Of a stretch of DNA of 64,000 nucleotides, positions 26,984 to 36,900 are shown piece after piece (within the stretch, counting starts at the first letter, position 1; each line of letters starts with the position of its first letter). The stretch comes from Pseudomonadota bacterium (GTDB lineage: Bacteria > Pseudomonadota > Alphaproteobacteria > Rhizobiales > Xanthobacteraceae): NCBI GenBank assembly GCA_023435725.1, contig JAEYRD010000116.1, positions 1 to 64,000 of the forward strand, read 5' to 3'. The notes under the pieces are model-generated. The model had not been told where the DNA came from and did no database searches. It worked only from the letters and a program-made list of their open reading frames with translations. Position numbers and translations under genes: made by a program.

Positions 26984-28040
26984 TCGCGCCTCGAAGCACA
27001 TCGCGCGCGTGCAGCCAGCCGCCGGCAAACATGCGGCGGTAGAGCACGACAGAGACCAGCCAGGCGATCGCAAACAACGCGATCACGACGAAGCCGACAC
27101 TGGCGAGCGACTCGTTGAGGCCGTCGACCAGCCCCCACACACCGCCGGACAGGCCAAACCGGTCGGCGATCAGCCCGAGCGCCTCGATGCCGCCGATCAA
27201 CAGCGCCACCGCGACGGAGGCCCCTGTAATAGTGAGGTTGTACCAGAGCTTTCGCAGGGGATCGACGAAGGCCCAGCGATAGGCGCTCACCATCAGCGCG
27301 GAGTCGGCGGTGTCGACCAGCGCCATGCCGGAGGCGAACAGCGCGGGAAACACCAGCACATGCGCAAGCGACACGCCGCGCGCGGCTTCGCTGGCGGAAA
27401 TGCTGAGCAGCCCGATCTCGGTCGCCGTGTCGAACCCGAGGCCGAACAGGAGCCCGAGCGGATACATGTGCCAGGGCTTTGTCACCAGGCGGAACATCGG
27501 GCCGAGCAGCCGCTCCAGAAATCCGCGATTGGCGAGCAGTGCGTCGAGGCCTTCAGCGTCGTGGACGCCCTGCTCGCGCGCCACGCGAAACGTCCGCCAC
27601 AGGCCAGCGAAGATCGCGAGATTGATGGCCGCGATCACGAGCAGGAACAGCGCCGACACCGAGGTGCCGATCAGGCCCCCGATCTCCTTCAGCAGACCGT
27701 CACCGCCAAAGCTGACGACGCCGAGCGCCAGCAGCATGGTCGCGACCACAACGACGGTGGAATGGCCGAGCGCAAAGTAGAGACCGACACTTCGCGGCGC
27801 ACCGCCGGCATGCATCAGCTTGCGCACGACATTGTCGATCGCGGCAATATGGTCGGCATCGACGGCGTGGCGGAGGCCGAACACCCACGCCAGCAGCGCC
27901 GTCGCCATGGCTGTCGGCCGGTCGCCGAACAGCGCGAAGGCCCAGGCCCACGCGGCAGCATTGGCGGCAATCAGCCCACCGAACAGCAGAACCACCCCGG
28001 GCTCGACCGCCCGCAAAGACCACGTCGCCGCCTGCCTCAT
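26964..28040 (-). CDS. NiCoT family nickel/cobalt permease (HoxN/NicT type)
   Basis: 358-aa inner-membrane permease with about eight hydrophobic segments. The NiCoT signature RHAVDADHIAAIDN is in the second membrane region, and family motifs LGHSTVV, LGFDTATEIG and DTADSALM follow. It supplies nickel for the hydrogenase encoded next door; no hupE-type permease is present in the locus. I prefer the ATG at 28040, which lies downstream of the NikR-type operator. A second ATG at 28082 would put the operator inside the gene and has no ribosome binding site. Confidence 0.93.
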   Translation of the reverse strand: MRQAATWSLRAVEPGVVLLFGGLIAANAAAWAWAFALFGDRPTAMATALLAWVFGLRHAVDADHIAAIDNVVRKLMHAGGAPRSVGLYFALGHSTVVVVATMLLALGVVSFGGDGLLKEIGGLIGTSVSALFLLVIAAINLAIFAGLWRTFRVAREQGVHDAEGLDALLANRGFLERLLGPMFRLVTKPWHMYPLGLLFGLGFDTATEIGLLSISASEAARGVSLAHVLVFPALFASGMALVDTADSALMVSAYRWAFVDPLRKLWYNLTITGASVAVALLIGGIEALGLIADRFGLSGGVWGLVDGLNESLASVGFVVIALFAIAWLVSVVLYRRMFAGGWLHARDVLRGANATEAV

Positions 28041-28056
28041 CCACACCCGTCCTACA

Positions 28057-28084
28057 GTATGATGTTTATCAAAAACTATCATAC
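28057..28084 (-). promoter_or_regulatory. NikR-type nickel-responsive operator
   Basis: GTATGA, exactly 16 nt, then TCATAC: an exact match to the Escherichia coli NikR operator half-sites and spacing. It lies 17 bp before the chosen start of the nickel permease gene, where nickel-bound NikR would block transcription. No nikR gene is in the window. Confidence 0.85.
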
Positions 28085-28701
28085 CGCAAAGAGCAAGAGC
28101 CGGGCCACTCTTTAACCTGAGGACGGAAAACCTACATCGATGGTGGCCAAACAGTTGCTCTGGCGACAGAATCTGCGCCTGGCTCATCGCGGCGCCGAGG
28201 CAGGGCGCGCAGCGACTATTGGCAAGTTACTATCCGTTTTGACTACAAAGTTGACGGGCCTGCACACGACGATCACGGACACATCTGCCGCACAGAGGCT
28301 TTGGCGCGCACCGCCGTCCCGGTTATCGGTCGCAAATGGCTGTCAGCAAGCTCTCCAGAGCGGCATCGTTCGACCTGTGGAGATAGATGGCCTTCGGTTG
28401 CCGCGCCTCGAAACGGCCCGGCCGCCAGTTACTGGAAAGCCCGAGTAAAATGTGCCACCACAACGCGCCAAGGATCGTCGTCAGAACTCATGGTCCTGAG
28501 CACTCAGCTCGGCACTCTTGGATCGACGGTCAAGTCGCGCGAATTGCATCCCGAATCCCGGTCCCGGGCTTCTGTCATGACCGTCACGGTAGACGCACCT
28601 GCATCTGGCAGCAGCCGAAGAGCCATTGAAGGCCCATACTTAACTGTTGGTTCGTGAAGCCAGGACTTCCTGGCCTCGTACGACTGGCAAGTAATCGAAC
28701 T
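28085..28701. other. Intergenic region without recognisable genes
   Basis: About 620 bp on the upstream side of the nickel operon. Only short open frames occur, none with a convincing ribosome binding site or family resemblance. Codon use does not look coding. Confidence 0.4.
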
Positions 28702-29178
28702 CTAGCGAAGAGACAAGCCCGCGATTCCCAAGGCCAGATTTACGCCGAACTGCCCTTCAATCGACAATGGTTGCAACGAAATTGTGCGATTGGATCCACC
28801 GACTAGTACGTTTGCACCCAAGCCAAGGCCGAGCGATGCGTTACCACTCGCGCCCACGTAGTTTCCGCGCAGCGTACCCGGACCGACGTGCGATGTCGGT
28901 GCAAAGACCCCCCAAAAGAGCCTGCCACCGCCGGTGACGCCGACATCGAGACCGAGCCGAGTTATCCTGCCCGTGTAGTGGTACTCTCGCCCCGTTGCAT
29001 TCGAACGGAAGACGCAAGTCATCCGCTGGCGTGAGCCGACAAGTAATCCGACCCTTGGGCCGGTATCGCAAGTGAGTCCACCCACCCGAACTGGCTGTGC
29101 TTGCGCGAATGCCGGTGCAGATAGACCTATCGTCAGCAGGCAAACGCCCGTCAGCACACCGTACGGATACTTCACCAT
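28702..29178 (-). CDS. DUF992 family secreted protein
   Basis: 158-aa protein with a clear signal peptide (VLTGVCLLTIGLSAPAFAQA) and a mature domain of the DUF992 family, typical of Bradyrhizobium and relatives. Characteristic parts are VGGLTCDTGPRVGLLVGS, the CVFRSNATGREYHYTGRI run split over two strands, and a Gly-rich end (GLGLGANVLVGGSNRTISLQ). It is likely a periplasmic or outer-membrane-associated small beta protein of unknown role. GGAGATAG precedes the ATG at 29178. Confidence 0.8.
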   Translation of the reverse strand: MVKYPYGVLTGVCLLTIGLSAPAFAQAQPVRVGGLTCDTGPRVGLLVGSRQRMTCVFRSNATGREYHYTGRITRLGLDVGVTGGGRLFWGVFAPTSHVGPGTLRGNYVGASGNASLGLGLGANVLVGGSNRTISLQPLSIEGQFGVNLALGIAGLSLR

Positions 29179-29314
29179 CAATCTATCTCCCGCAAAGTCG
29201 ATAAAGGCTAGCGTTCCCGAACTACTTCTGTGGCCCACCGAGCGCTCTGCGCCTGCGAGCCTATTGGCGTTTTGTGACAAGCAGGGAAAGTGTGTCCAAT
29301 CTCCGCATTGCTTC

Positions 29315-29590
29315 TCAACGACAGTACCGATGCGACACGGCGTGAGATCGTCCACTGCGAGAGCGGTACCAGCATTGCCCATGGCGCCAATAGTAGTTGT
29401 GCCAATGCCGATGGCGTGAGCCAGCGATCGCTCCTGCGGTCGCGCCTATCGCCGCGCCACGTCGGCCGCCAACAGCTCCGCCAATTATCGCGCCCGAAAC
29501 GGCGCCTCGTCCGGCCTGCGCATAGCTTTCGGTAAATGTCATTGTCGTTACAAGGCAAACGAGCAGCAGTAGCGTTAGGCGATACTTCAT
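29315..29590 (-). CDS. Small secreted glycine-zipper protein
   Basis: 91-aa protein with a signal peptide (MKYRLTLLLLVCLVTTMTF, then SYAQA) and a Gly/Ala-rich hydrophobic repeat (GAVSGAIIGGAVGGRRGAAI) of glycine-zipper type, then a His/Tyr/Trp-rich C-terminus (HRHWHNYYWRHGQCWYR). Such proteins are usually envelope-associated. An AAGAGAA element lies ahead of the ATG at 29590. Function unknown. Confidence 0.65.
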   Translation of the reverse strand: MKYRLTLLLLVCLVTTMTFTESYAQAGRGAVSGAIIGGAVGGRRGAAIGATAGAIAGSRHRHWHNYYWRHGQCWYRSRSGRSHAVSHRYCR

Positions 29591-29891
29591 CAATGGGTTC
29601 TCTTGTCCGGCGTGATCATTGAAGCGCTCCCACCATTCGACCATTAGAGCGCTCCTGGGTTTATTCTCCGCGACGCTCAAGTCACACGTTCGTCGCAGAT
29701 CGATTTCGCAGCATGGCATTGAGTCAAGCAAAGCATCGCCAACCAACAGGATCGCCCCTTCCAAAGTTGTCAGCCCAACGTACGAGCAGGTCATGCCAGT
29801 CGCCAAGCTGAGCAGACCGACCACCAATAGTCCGACGCCGACGATCTTCTTCAGAAAGAACTGCAGCTGCCTCTCGCTAGACCAACACGGC
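29591..29891 (-). other. Possible small membrane protein, uncertain
   Basis: The frame of the glycine-zipper gene stays open upstream and encodes a hydrophobic run (KKIVGVGLLVVGLLSLATG, then GLTTLEGAILLVGDALLDSM) that looks like a short two-helix membrane protein. No ATG with a good ribosome binding site precedes it and no stop separates it from the next gene. It could be a small gene with an unusual start or a relic. Confidence 0.3.
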
Positions 29892-30413
29892 TCATGCCGC
29901 TGGCGGTACAGGAGGCGGCGCCGCCGACGCCATTGCGAGCGCATCGCGCAGCCTCTGCTCTTTGGCGTCGTCGAGCGACGTCTGCAAGACCGTTCCGCCG
30001 GCGTCCTTGATTTCACGCAAGACCTTGTCCGCCGTCATGTTCTTGACCAGCAAGAACAGGGCAGCACTTCCCGCCTCGATCTTTCCGGAGAGCTCCTTCA
30101 TGAAGGCGTCATTGATGCCAAAGTCAGACAACGCGCCACCAATGGCCCCCGAGGCCGCACCGACTGCGACTCCGATCAAAGGATTCAAGAAGACCACGCC
30201 AATCAGGAGCCCCCAGAAGCTGCCTGTGGTTGCCCCGATAGCAGTTGTATTCACAAGTTGGTTGAGCTTGACAGTACCATCTGCGCCCTTAACCGCGATC
30301 ACGGCGTCGTTGATCGTGATCAGATACTCCTTCTGGAGGGACAGAAGGCGCTGTCGAACTTCTTCTGCCTTTGCTTCAGATGGATAAACAATTACTATCA
30401 GGTCGGACATCAC
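29892..30413 (-). CDS. DUF1269 family membrane-associated protein
   Basis: 173-aa protein with the DUF1269 layout. An N-terminal ferredoxin-like half begins SDLIVIVYPSEAKAEEVRQ; a central Gly-rich double hydrophobic segment follows (TTGSFWGLLIGVVFLNPLIG and AVGAASGAIGGALSDFG); then comes a C-terminal half with GSAALFLLVKNMTADKVL. The family has no known biochemical role. TAGGAGATC lies ahead of the two adjacent ATGs (30413 and 30410). It is followed, after a gap, by another small envelope gene. Confidence 0.8.
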   Translation of the reverse strand: MMSDLIVIVYPSEAKAEEVRQRLLSLQKEYLITINDAVIAVKGADGTVKLNQLVNTTAIGATTGSFWGLLIGVVFLNPLIGVAVGAASGAIGGALSDFGINDAFMKELSGKIEAGSAALFLLVKNMTADKVLREIKDAGGTVLQTSLDDAKEQRLRDALAMASAAPPPVPPAA

Positions 30414-31015
30414 GATCTCCTACGTGCCATTGACGCCAAACGTTCTGTGGATCCTGAGCATTTTGTCATCGCTGACAGGTCGTCGCCTCGGCTATCCGCG
30501 CACGACCTGACGGCTCGTCGGGTACTCTAACGCCCGACGTTCCCCGGGCCATCGGAAGAAACCCCGAGCGGCGGCACAGGGAATACCCCCGAAGAGTTGA
30601 GTGAGAACCAGGAGATTCAGTCTGCTCGCGTTGGGCGGTCGCGCCCCCTTCAAATCGCGTCGCTTCGGCGCGCTCGAAAATGTGATGACCTTGCGCTGTT
30701 GTCGACAGCTCGCAACCTCCATCGACAGCCGCTTCAGCCGTACCGCCTTTGAGCACCGCTAGGGATTCCCGCAGCGCGATCCGGTAAGGGCCCGCGCATT
30801 CAACGCTTGCGTTGAGACGATAGCGCACACCGTACACCCACCATTCGCGAGGTTTGAGCGAACTCGCGCGCACGCCCGCTTCGATATGCTGTCCGAAGAT
30901 TCTAACGCCGATTAGAAGGCACTCGACGTAGCTGGAGCGTCCGCAATGCGATCCGGCCACCGCCCAAATTCCAAGGAACGACTTGTCGCGCGCCCGGAAG
31001 CGTCCCGCTGGGGAA
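30414..31015. other. Intergenic region, possibly degraded
   Basis: About 600 bp. A 199-codon open frame covers most of it on the minus strand but has no recognisable domain, no clear ribosome binding site and a composition unlike the real genes nearby. I see no gene I can support. Confidence 0.35.
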
Positions 31016-31243
31016 CTAATGCTGCCGTGAAACTGCGTAGCGCGGATTGAGCCCACAACCAGCATGCGTGCCCGAAGCTGCGGCCAGACACTGCCGACGT
31101 GTCGCGAATTGGCAATTGCCGGGAAAGCCCCATCTGCGGCCTTGCAGGCAATATCTATCCGTAGACGCTGCCTGGACGTGACTTGAGAAGATTAACGGCG
31201 CAAGGCTTGCAAGCAGTGCCAACGCCTGGAGGCTGAGACGCAT
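31016..31243 (-). CDS. DUF3551 family small secreted Cys-rich protein
   Basis: 75-aa protein with a signal peptide (LSLQALALLASLAPLIFSSH, then VQA) and a short mature part with four spaced Cys (DRYCLQG, PGNCQF, RRQCLAAASG, HAGCGLNPRY). This is the pattern of DUF3551 proteins, abundant in Bradyrhizobium. A strong AGAGGAGC ribosome binding site precedes the ATG at 31243, which settles the start over the longer open frame. Function unknown. Confidence 0.78.
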   Translation of the reverse strand: MRLSLQALALLASLAPLIFSSHVQAASTDRYCLQGRRWGFPGNCQFATRRQCLAAASGTHAGCGLNPRYAVSRQH

Positions 31244-31701
31244 TTTAAGCTCCTCTGTAGGAATGCGCGACCGCAACACCCAACCTCGACGCTCCGTCGC
31301 ACAGTTGAGTTCCGCCTCGGCCAACGAATGAGCCGCGTAGCGAAGCCACAGGCTGCATTTTCATCACAGCAGCCATCGGCCTGCGAAGAAAGGTACCACG
31401 CGATCCGAGTGGACAATATAGGTAATGTCGCTGAGCCCGTTTGGAACAATCAGAACAACGTCCTTCAAGTCTAATATACGGCTGCCTAATCCTGGCATGG
31501 ATTATTCGGTAAAACCGGCTATCATCCTTCGCGATCGAGATAGATACGGCTGCTCCGCGAGGCTACCCAATCGTCTTACGCGCCGGAAGCGCATTGCGAA
31601 GCCGCCAACGGTCGTGTTGCGAGATACTCGGAAATGGCAGAGCGGCAGGCTGTTCCGGTATCGCCACGACACGCCGAGCCAAATGGGAGCGGGATCAAAG
31701 C
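31244..31701. other. Divergent intergenic region
   Basis: About 460 bp between the DUF3551 gene (minus) and the HWE kinase gene (plus). It should carry both promoters. I see no convincing operator, small gene or repeat. Confidence 0.4.
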
Positions 31702-33096
31702 GTGACGGACGCAAGGAAGAATTCAGCTGAAAAGGAGCTGGTACCTGGCTCGCTCTTCCTTAAGCAGCCAGCGCTCCAGCTCATCTATGACACTGCGCCG
31801 ATCGGACTAGCGTTCCTATCGCCGGATTGCCGCTATCTACAAGTCAACCAGCACCTGACGGAGATCTGCGGCATCTCGGTAGAAGCTCATCTGGGCCGCA
31901 CCGTCCGCGAATGTGTGCCGGCCCTCGCCGATTCCGTCGAGGCGATCGTACATTCAATCATGACGACGGGCGAACCGGTAATAGGTATCGAAGTGGCCGG
32001 TCAGCGCCCCAACGAGAACGAGCATCGGGCCTGGATCACTTATTGGCATCCCTTGCGCAACGCGCGCGGCACTATCGTCGGCGTCAACGTTGCGGCCGAA
32101 GAGATTACCCAGCGCAAACAGACCGAAGCGACGCTGCGCGAGAGCGAGCAACAGTTCCACTCGCTGTCTGATTCCATCCCGCAACTGGTCTGGATGGCAG
32201 ACCATGCCGGCCGAATATTCTGGTTCAATCGGCGATGGTACGAGTACACGGGTGAAGCACGGGCTGAGGGCACCATGCACGACTGGCTGCCTCTGCTCGA
32301 CCCAACACTACTGCCGCAGGTGCGGCAGGAGTGGGCACACGCCTTGCGCAACGGTACGCCGCTAGAGTTCGAACTTCGGCTCCGCAGCCACACTGGCGCC
32401 TATCACCCATTTCTGACCCGCGCCATCCCGCTTCGCGATGCTTGCTCGACCGTCTATCGCTGGATCGGCACCCACATAGACATTAGTGAGCAGAAGCGGC
32501 GCGAGGAGCATATCCGATTTGTCGTCGCCGAGTTGTCGCACCGCACCAAGAACCTGCTCGCCGTCGTGATGGCCGTCGCCAGGCAAACCGCGCAGTATGC
32601 TAGCGACGTGAATCAGTACCAGGAACGCTTCATAGGTCGCCTTCAGGCGCTGGCCTATTGCCATGACCTGCTTGTCAAGGACCGATGGCAGGGCGCTTCG
32701 TTTCATGACCTCGTGATGTCACAGATGAGGCCGTTTAGCGAAGCGAACTCCGGCCGCATCGACGCCGCAGGCCCACCGATCCTTCTTAAACCTGACGCAG
32801 TGCAGAATCTCGGACTGGCCTTCCACGAACTCGCAACAAATGCCTCCAAGCACGGCGCGCTGTCCGGCCCCTGCGGCGATGTCGCCATTCAGTGGCAGGT
32901 CGATTCAGCGAGCAACCGTATCCGCGTACATTGGCGCGAAAGGAATGGGCCGGAGGTTGCGCCGCCGCGACAACACGGGTTTGGCCATGTTGTGATCGAA
33001 CAAATCGTGCCGCGGGCGCTTGCCGGCAGCGGCACGCTGGAATTCGCACCCGCGGGCGTAAACTGGACTTTCGAATTCCCTAGTGAGCATACGTGA
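31702..33096 (+). CDS. PAS-domain HWE-family sensor histidine kinase
   Basis: 464-aa cytoplasmic sensor kinase. Two PAS domains are visible (about residues 20-140, with APIGLAFLSPDCRYLQVNQH, and 145-270, with IPQLVWMADHAGRIFWFN). The HWE kinase core follows: ELSHRTKNLLAVVMAVARQT with the phospho-acceptor His, the N box FHELATNASKHGALS, and the WRERNGPEV motif that names the family. The start is probably the GTG at 31702 in a poor context; GGGAGC lies upstream. No response-regulator gene is adjacent. HWE kinases in this group often feed the general stress response or light and redox sensing, but the signal here is unknown. Confidence 0.85.
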   Translation: MTDARKNSAEKELVPGSLFLKQPALQLIYDTAPIGLAFLSPDCRYLQVNQHLTEICGISVEAHLGRTVRECVPALADSVEAIVHSIMTTGEPVIGIEVAGQRPNENEHRAWITYWHPLRNARGTIVGVNVAAEEITQRKQTEATLRESEQQFHSLSDSIPQLVWMADHAGRIFWFNRRWYEYTGEARAEGTMHDWLPLLDPTLLPQVRQEWAHALRNGTPLEFELRLRSHTGAYHPFLTRAIPLRDACSTVYRWIGTHIDISEQKRREEHIRFVVAELSHRTKNLLAVVMAVARQTAQYASDVNQYQERFIGRLQALAYCHDLLVKDRWQGASFHDLVMSQMRPFSEANSGRIDAAGPPILLKPDAVQNLGLAFHELATNASKHGALSGPCGDVAIQWQVDSASNRIRVHWRERNGPEVAPPRQHGFGHVVIEQIVPRALAGSGTLEFAPAGVNWTFEFPSEHT

Positions 33097-33226
33097 TGCA
33101 CGCGAGAGCGCGATCGGAGACACAGATTGCGACAAGAGATCGGGCCATGACGTACGGGTAGGCTACACGGCGCTATTCGCCGATGCCGACATTCATTTCT
33201 CGTCGCGATTTGAGCATTAGATTGCG

Positions 33227-33540
33227 CTAGCTTGCGGATGCCAGTCCGATGAGATCACGCTGGTCATACTTCGCGACGAAGCCAAGGCGCAGCGCGGCGT
33301 GCGAGAGATCATACAGTGGTGCAAACGGCTGCCGATCGTAGACTTCCGGATTGCAGACCTCAATCGTGTCACCATGCAAGCGCCGAAGCCGGTCGAGCGT
33401 GGGCTCCGGCGATAGCGTTACCTGGGACGAAAGGTAGAACCGCTCGAATCCACCCTTTTGCATCGGCAATTCCATCGCCAGGCGAAACGCCCGCGCAACG
33501 TCCCGCGGATCGATATGATGATGCAGAGGGCCTCCCCCTG
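33227..33540 (-). pseudogene. Remnant of an NAD-dependent epimerase/dehydratase (C-terminal part)
   Basis: The minus strand encodes HHHIDPRDVARAFRLAMELP then QKGGFERFYLSSQV and about 55 more residues, matching the C-terminal third of SDR-type epimerases (the HIDPRDVARAF block and the following substrate-domain helix). No N-terminal Rossmann part is present upstream, and the neighbouring DNA is of other origin, so this is a truncated relic. Confidence 0.55.
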
Positions 33541-33701
33541 CTGACGACGGTCCGCCCGCCGCCGGACCACGTTAATTCTGCGGATCCCTGGCCCGTGCGA
33601 TGATCTCGGGTGCCATCTCCGGGTAGGCCGTGCTGAGAGAGGTCCTTCGGCCCGCAGTCCCAGCGGCGACCACTTCGGCCGATTCCGCAACCGACCGCTC
33701 T

Positions 33702-33812
33702 AGATGTTCGCAGGCGACCGCATCGAGGTCGAGATCACCGGCATCGGCACTCTGGCCAATCGTCGACCAAACCTCAGTTGTGTTGCCCTGCGGCGCGCAG
33801 GGCTAGGTTGAT
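33702..33812 (+). pseudogene. Remnant of a fumarylacetoacetate-hydrolase family gene
   Basis: A short plus-strand segment reads FAGDRIEVEITGIGTLANR, which resembles the conserved C-terminal strand (GDRIEVEIxGIGxLxNxV) of fumarylacetoacetate hydrolase family proteins. It stops soon after at a small tandem duplication (CTAGGTTGATTG copies near 33802-33825). Too short for certainty. Confidence 0.35.
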
Positions 33813-33931
33813 TGCCTAGGTTGATTGTCATGAACAGGAGAACTGGCGCGCGAGAATGCCGGCGACATCGAAATCAATGACGTGGTGGCCGCCGAGATTG
33901 CCGCGACAACGGGCAAAACCAATCTGCTCAT
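33803..33931 (-). pseudogene. Possible truncated start of an RND adaptor (CzcB-like) gene
   Basis: A 42-codon frame begins with an ATG overlapping the czcA stop (ATGA), with AGGTTTC upstream. It encodes a hydrophobic N-terminal segment (MSRLVLPVVAAISAATTSLI), as periplasmic adaptor proteins have, then ends at the junction with unrelated sequence. The coupling to czcA suggests the missing adaptor gene once followed here. The part left is too short for firm family assignment. Confidence 0.35.
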
Positions 33932-36900
33932 GCTGAAACCTCCAACTCCAACGGCTGCTTTACTTGGTGAACGACAGCCGCAGCGCGGCGTTCCACCCAT
34001 CGGTAGATGGCCGGCAGCAACAGCAACGTCAGGACGGTCGACGACAGGACGCCGCCAATAACGACAGTGGCGAGCGGACGTTGCACTTCCGCGCCGGCGC
34101 CATGGGCGACTGCCATCGGCGCGAAGCCAATGCCCGCAACCAGCGCTGTCGACAACACCGGGCGAAGACGATCCGTAGCGGCTTGCCGAACCGCCTCGAC
34201 AACGGGCAGCTTTCGCCGCAACTCGTTGATATGATCGATCAGGACGAGGCCATTCAGCATCGCGATGCCGGAGACGGCGATGAAGCCGATGGCGGCGGTG
34301 ATCGAGAACGGCATGTCAAGCAGCCATAGCGCCAGCACGCCACCGGTGATCGCGAACGGAATGCCGGTATAGACGATGGCAGCATGACGGACGCTTCCCA
34401 GCGCCGAATAGACCAGCAGGAAGATCATCAACAACGCCGCCGGCACGACGATCATCAGACGAGCTCGGGCTGCTTCCAACTGGCGGAACTGGCCACCGAA
34501 CTCGATGCGATACGATTCGGGCAGCGCAAGTTTGCCGTCGAGGCGTGCACGCGCCGCGGACACGTAACCTTCGATGTCGCTGGTGTTGAGGTTGACCATC
34601 AAGGCCGCGCGGCGTTTGGCATTGTCGTGCAGGATCGGCTCGACAGTTCTCAGCTCTTGCAGCCTTGCGACGCGCTCGAGCGGCACGAGACCGGTCGCGC
34701 CGACGCGTAGCGGAAGAGCGAGGATCGCTTTTGTGTCCCCGCGCTGGGCTTCGGGCAGGCGAATGACGATAGCGTGGCGATGTTCTCCGTCCGCGATGAA
34801 GCCGACCTCGTCGCCGCCGATCGCCGACGCGATGGCGCGGTTGATCTCGGCTGTCCCCAGTCCCAAGCGCACCATGGCGTCGTGATCGATCTCGACCACC
34901 ATGCTGTCGGTGCGGCTGGCGGCCTCGAATGCGACATTGGCGGTGCCGGGCAGGCTCTGCAATTCCTCCCGCGCCTGCGCGGCCAGCCGTTCGAGCACGT
35001 CATAGTCGTCACCGAAGATCTTGACTGACAGATCCGCGCGCGTGCCCTCCAGCATTTCGTTGAAGCGCATCTCGATTGGTTGCGCGAACAGGAACGATTG
35101 CTCGGGCGCCAGCGTGGTTGCGGCCTTTTCGACTGCCGCAACCAGTTCGCTCTTTGTGTGCGGCATGTCCGGACCTTGCGGCCATTGGTCGAGCGGCTTG
35201 TAGAAAATATAGAGATCGTTCTCGTTCGGCGGCATCGGGTCGGTCGCGACCGCGCTGGTACCGATGCGGGAGAAGGTCCTGGTCACTTGCGGGAAACGAC
35301 GTAGGATTTCCTGCTCGGTTTGCTGTTCGATCGCCAGACTGCGGTCGAGCGACATCCCGACGGGTTTGTAGACCATTGCCGTGATCGAGCCTTCATCGAG
35401 GCGCGGCGTGAACTGCGAGCCGAGCGTCAGGAACGTCGCCAATGCCACACCCAGCAAGGCTGCCGCGGAAATGAGCAGGACTGCGGGATGGCGCAGAGCA
35501 AAGTTCAAGACGGGACGGTACCCCCGGATCACGATGCCGGCCAAGCCGCCGTCATCGGTGATGTGATTGTCGGCGGTCGTGTCCGGGAGAGTTTCTTCCG
35601 CCTCGCCAGCGTCCGGCCTGTGCACCGCCCCGCTCCGTAGAAACCTGGAGCACAGCGCCGGCACAAGCGTAAAGGTGACGATCAGCGCCGCGGCCAACGC
35701 CAGCATCACGGCTTGCGCCATGGGTTGGAACAGCTTCCCCTCGACGCCGCCCAGGCTGAGCACCGGCACATAGACCAGCGCAATGATGGCAATGCCGAAG
35801 AAAACAGGCCGCGCCACGCCGCCGGCGGCTTTTACGATCACGTGGCGGCGTTCGTCGGCTGTCAACTCGTGTCCTTTGCCCCGCTGCGCCTCGCCCAACA
35901 GACGCAATGTATTCTCCACGACGACGATCGCGCCATCGACGATCAGGCCGAAGTCGAGCGCGCCGAGGCTCATCAGATTTCCCGAGATGCCGAGCGCGTG
36001 CATGCCCGAGATCATCATCAGGAATGCCAGCGGAATGACAGAGGTGACGATCAGCGCCGCGCGCCAGTTGCCGACGACGATCAGCAATACGACGGCGACC
36101 AGCAATGCGCCCTCGCCGAGGTTGCGCTCAACAGTCGCAATGGTGCGGTCCACCAGTTCAGAGCGATCGTACTGAACTTGAAGGATCATACCCTTGGGCA
36201 GCGCCGCGCGCAGATTCGGCAATTGCGCATCGACGCGCCGGGCAACCTCCCGGCTGTTCTGCCCGACCAGCATCATCACCGTGCCGAGCACGGTTTCCTT
36301 GCCGTTGGTGGTCGCCGCACCGTCCCGCGGCGCATGGCCGATGGTCACGGTGGCGAGATCGCCCACCGTCAGCGGCCGCACACCGCCAGCGAATTTCACG
36401 GGCAATGCACGGATCATCTCGGACGTCGTGACGCGCGCTTCGGTCCGGACCGTGAAGCGCTGGCCGTTCCTGGTGATGGTCCCGCCGCCGGCATTGGCGA
36501 CATTGGCGCCGACAGCCTGGCCCAGCTCGCTCGGCGTGATGCCTGCTGCTGTCAGCCTTTTCAGATCTGGCTCGATGACAAACTGACGTTCGAGGCCGCC
36601 GTTGGAATTGACGTCGGCGACGCCCTGGATCGCGCGTAGCATCGGCCGCACGATGTATTCCTGAGCCTCGAACAGCTCCATCAATTGCTGCTGCTCGTCC
36701 ACGCCGGACGGCGGCTGCGCCCATTCGAGCGTGTAGTACCAGATCTCGCCAAGCCCGGTGGTGATCGGTGCGAGGCGCGGCGACGATCCGGCAGGCAGCG
36801 CGTCGCGCGCCGCCGCAAGTCTCTCGTTGACGAGTTGGCGCGCGCGAAGCTGGTCGGTACCATCCTCATAGATCAGCGTGACCTGCGATAATCCGGTCTT

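Noticed and set aside
30466..31065. 199-codon minus-strand frame as a gene
   Set aside because: No domain, no ribosome binding site, and it overlaps the DUF3551 gene out of frame.
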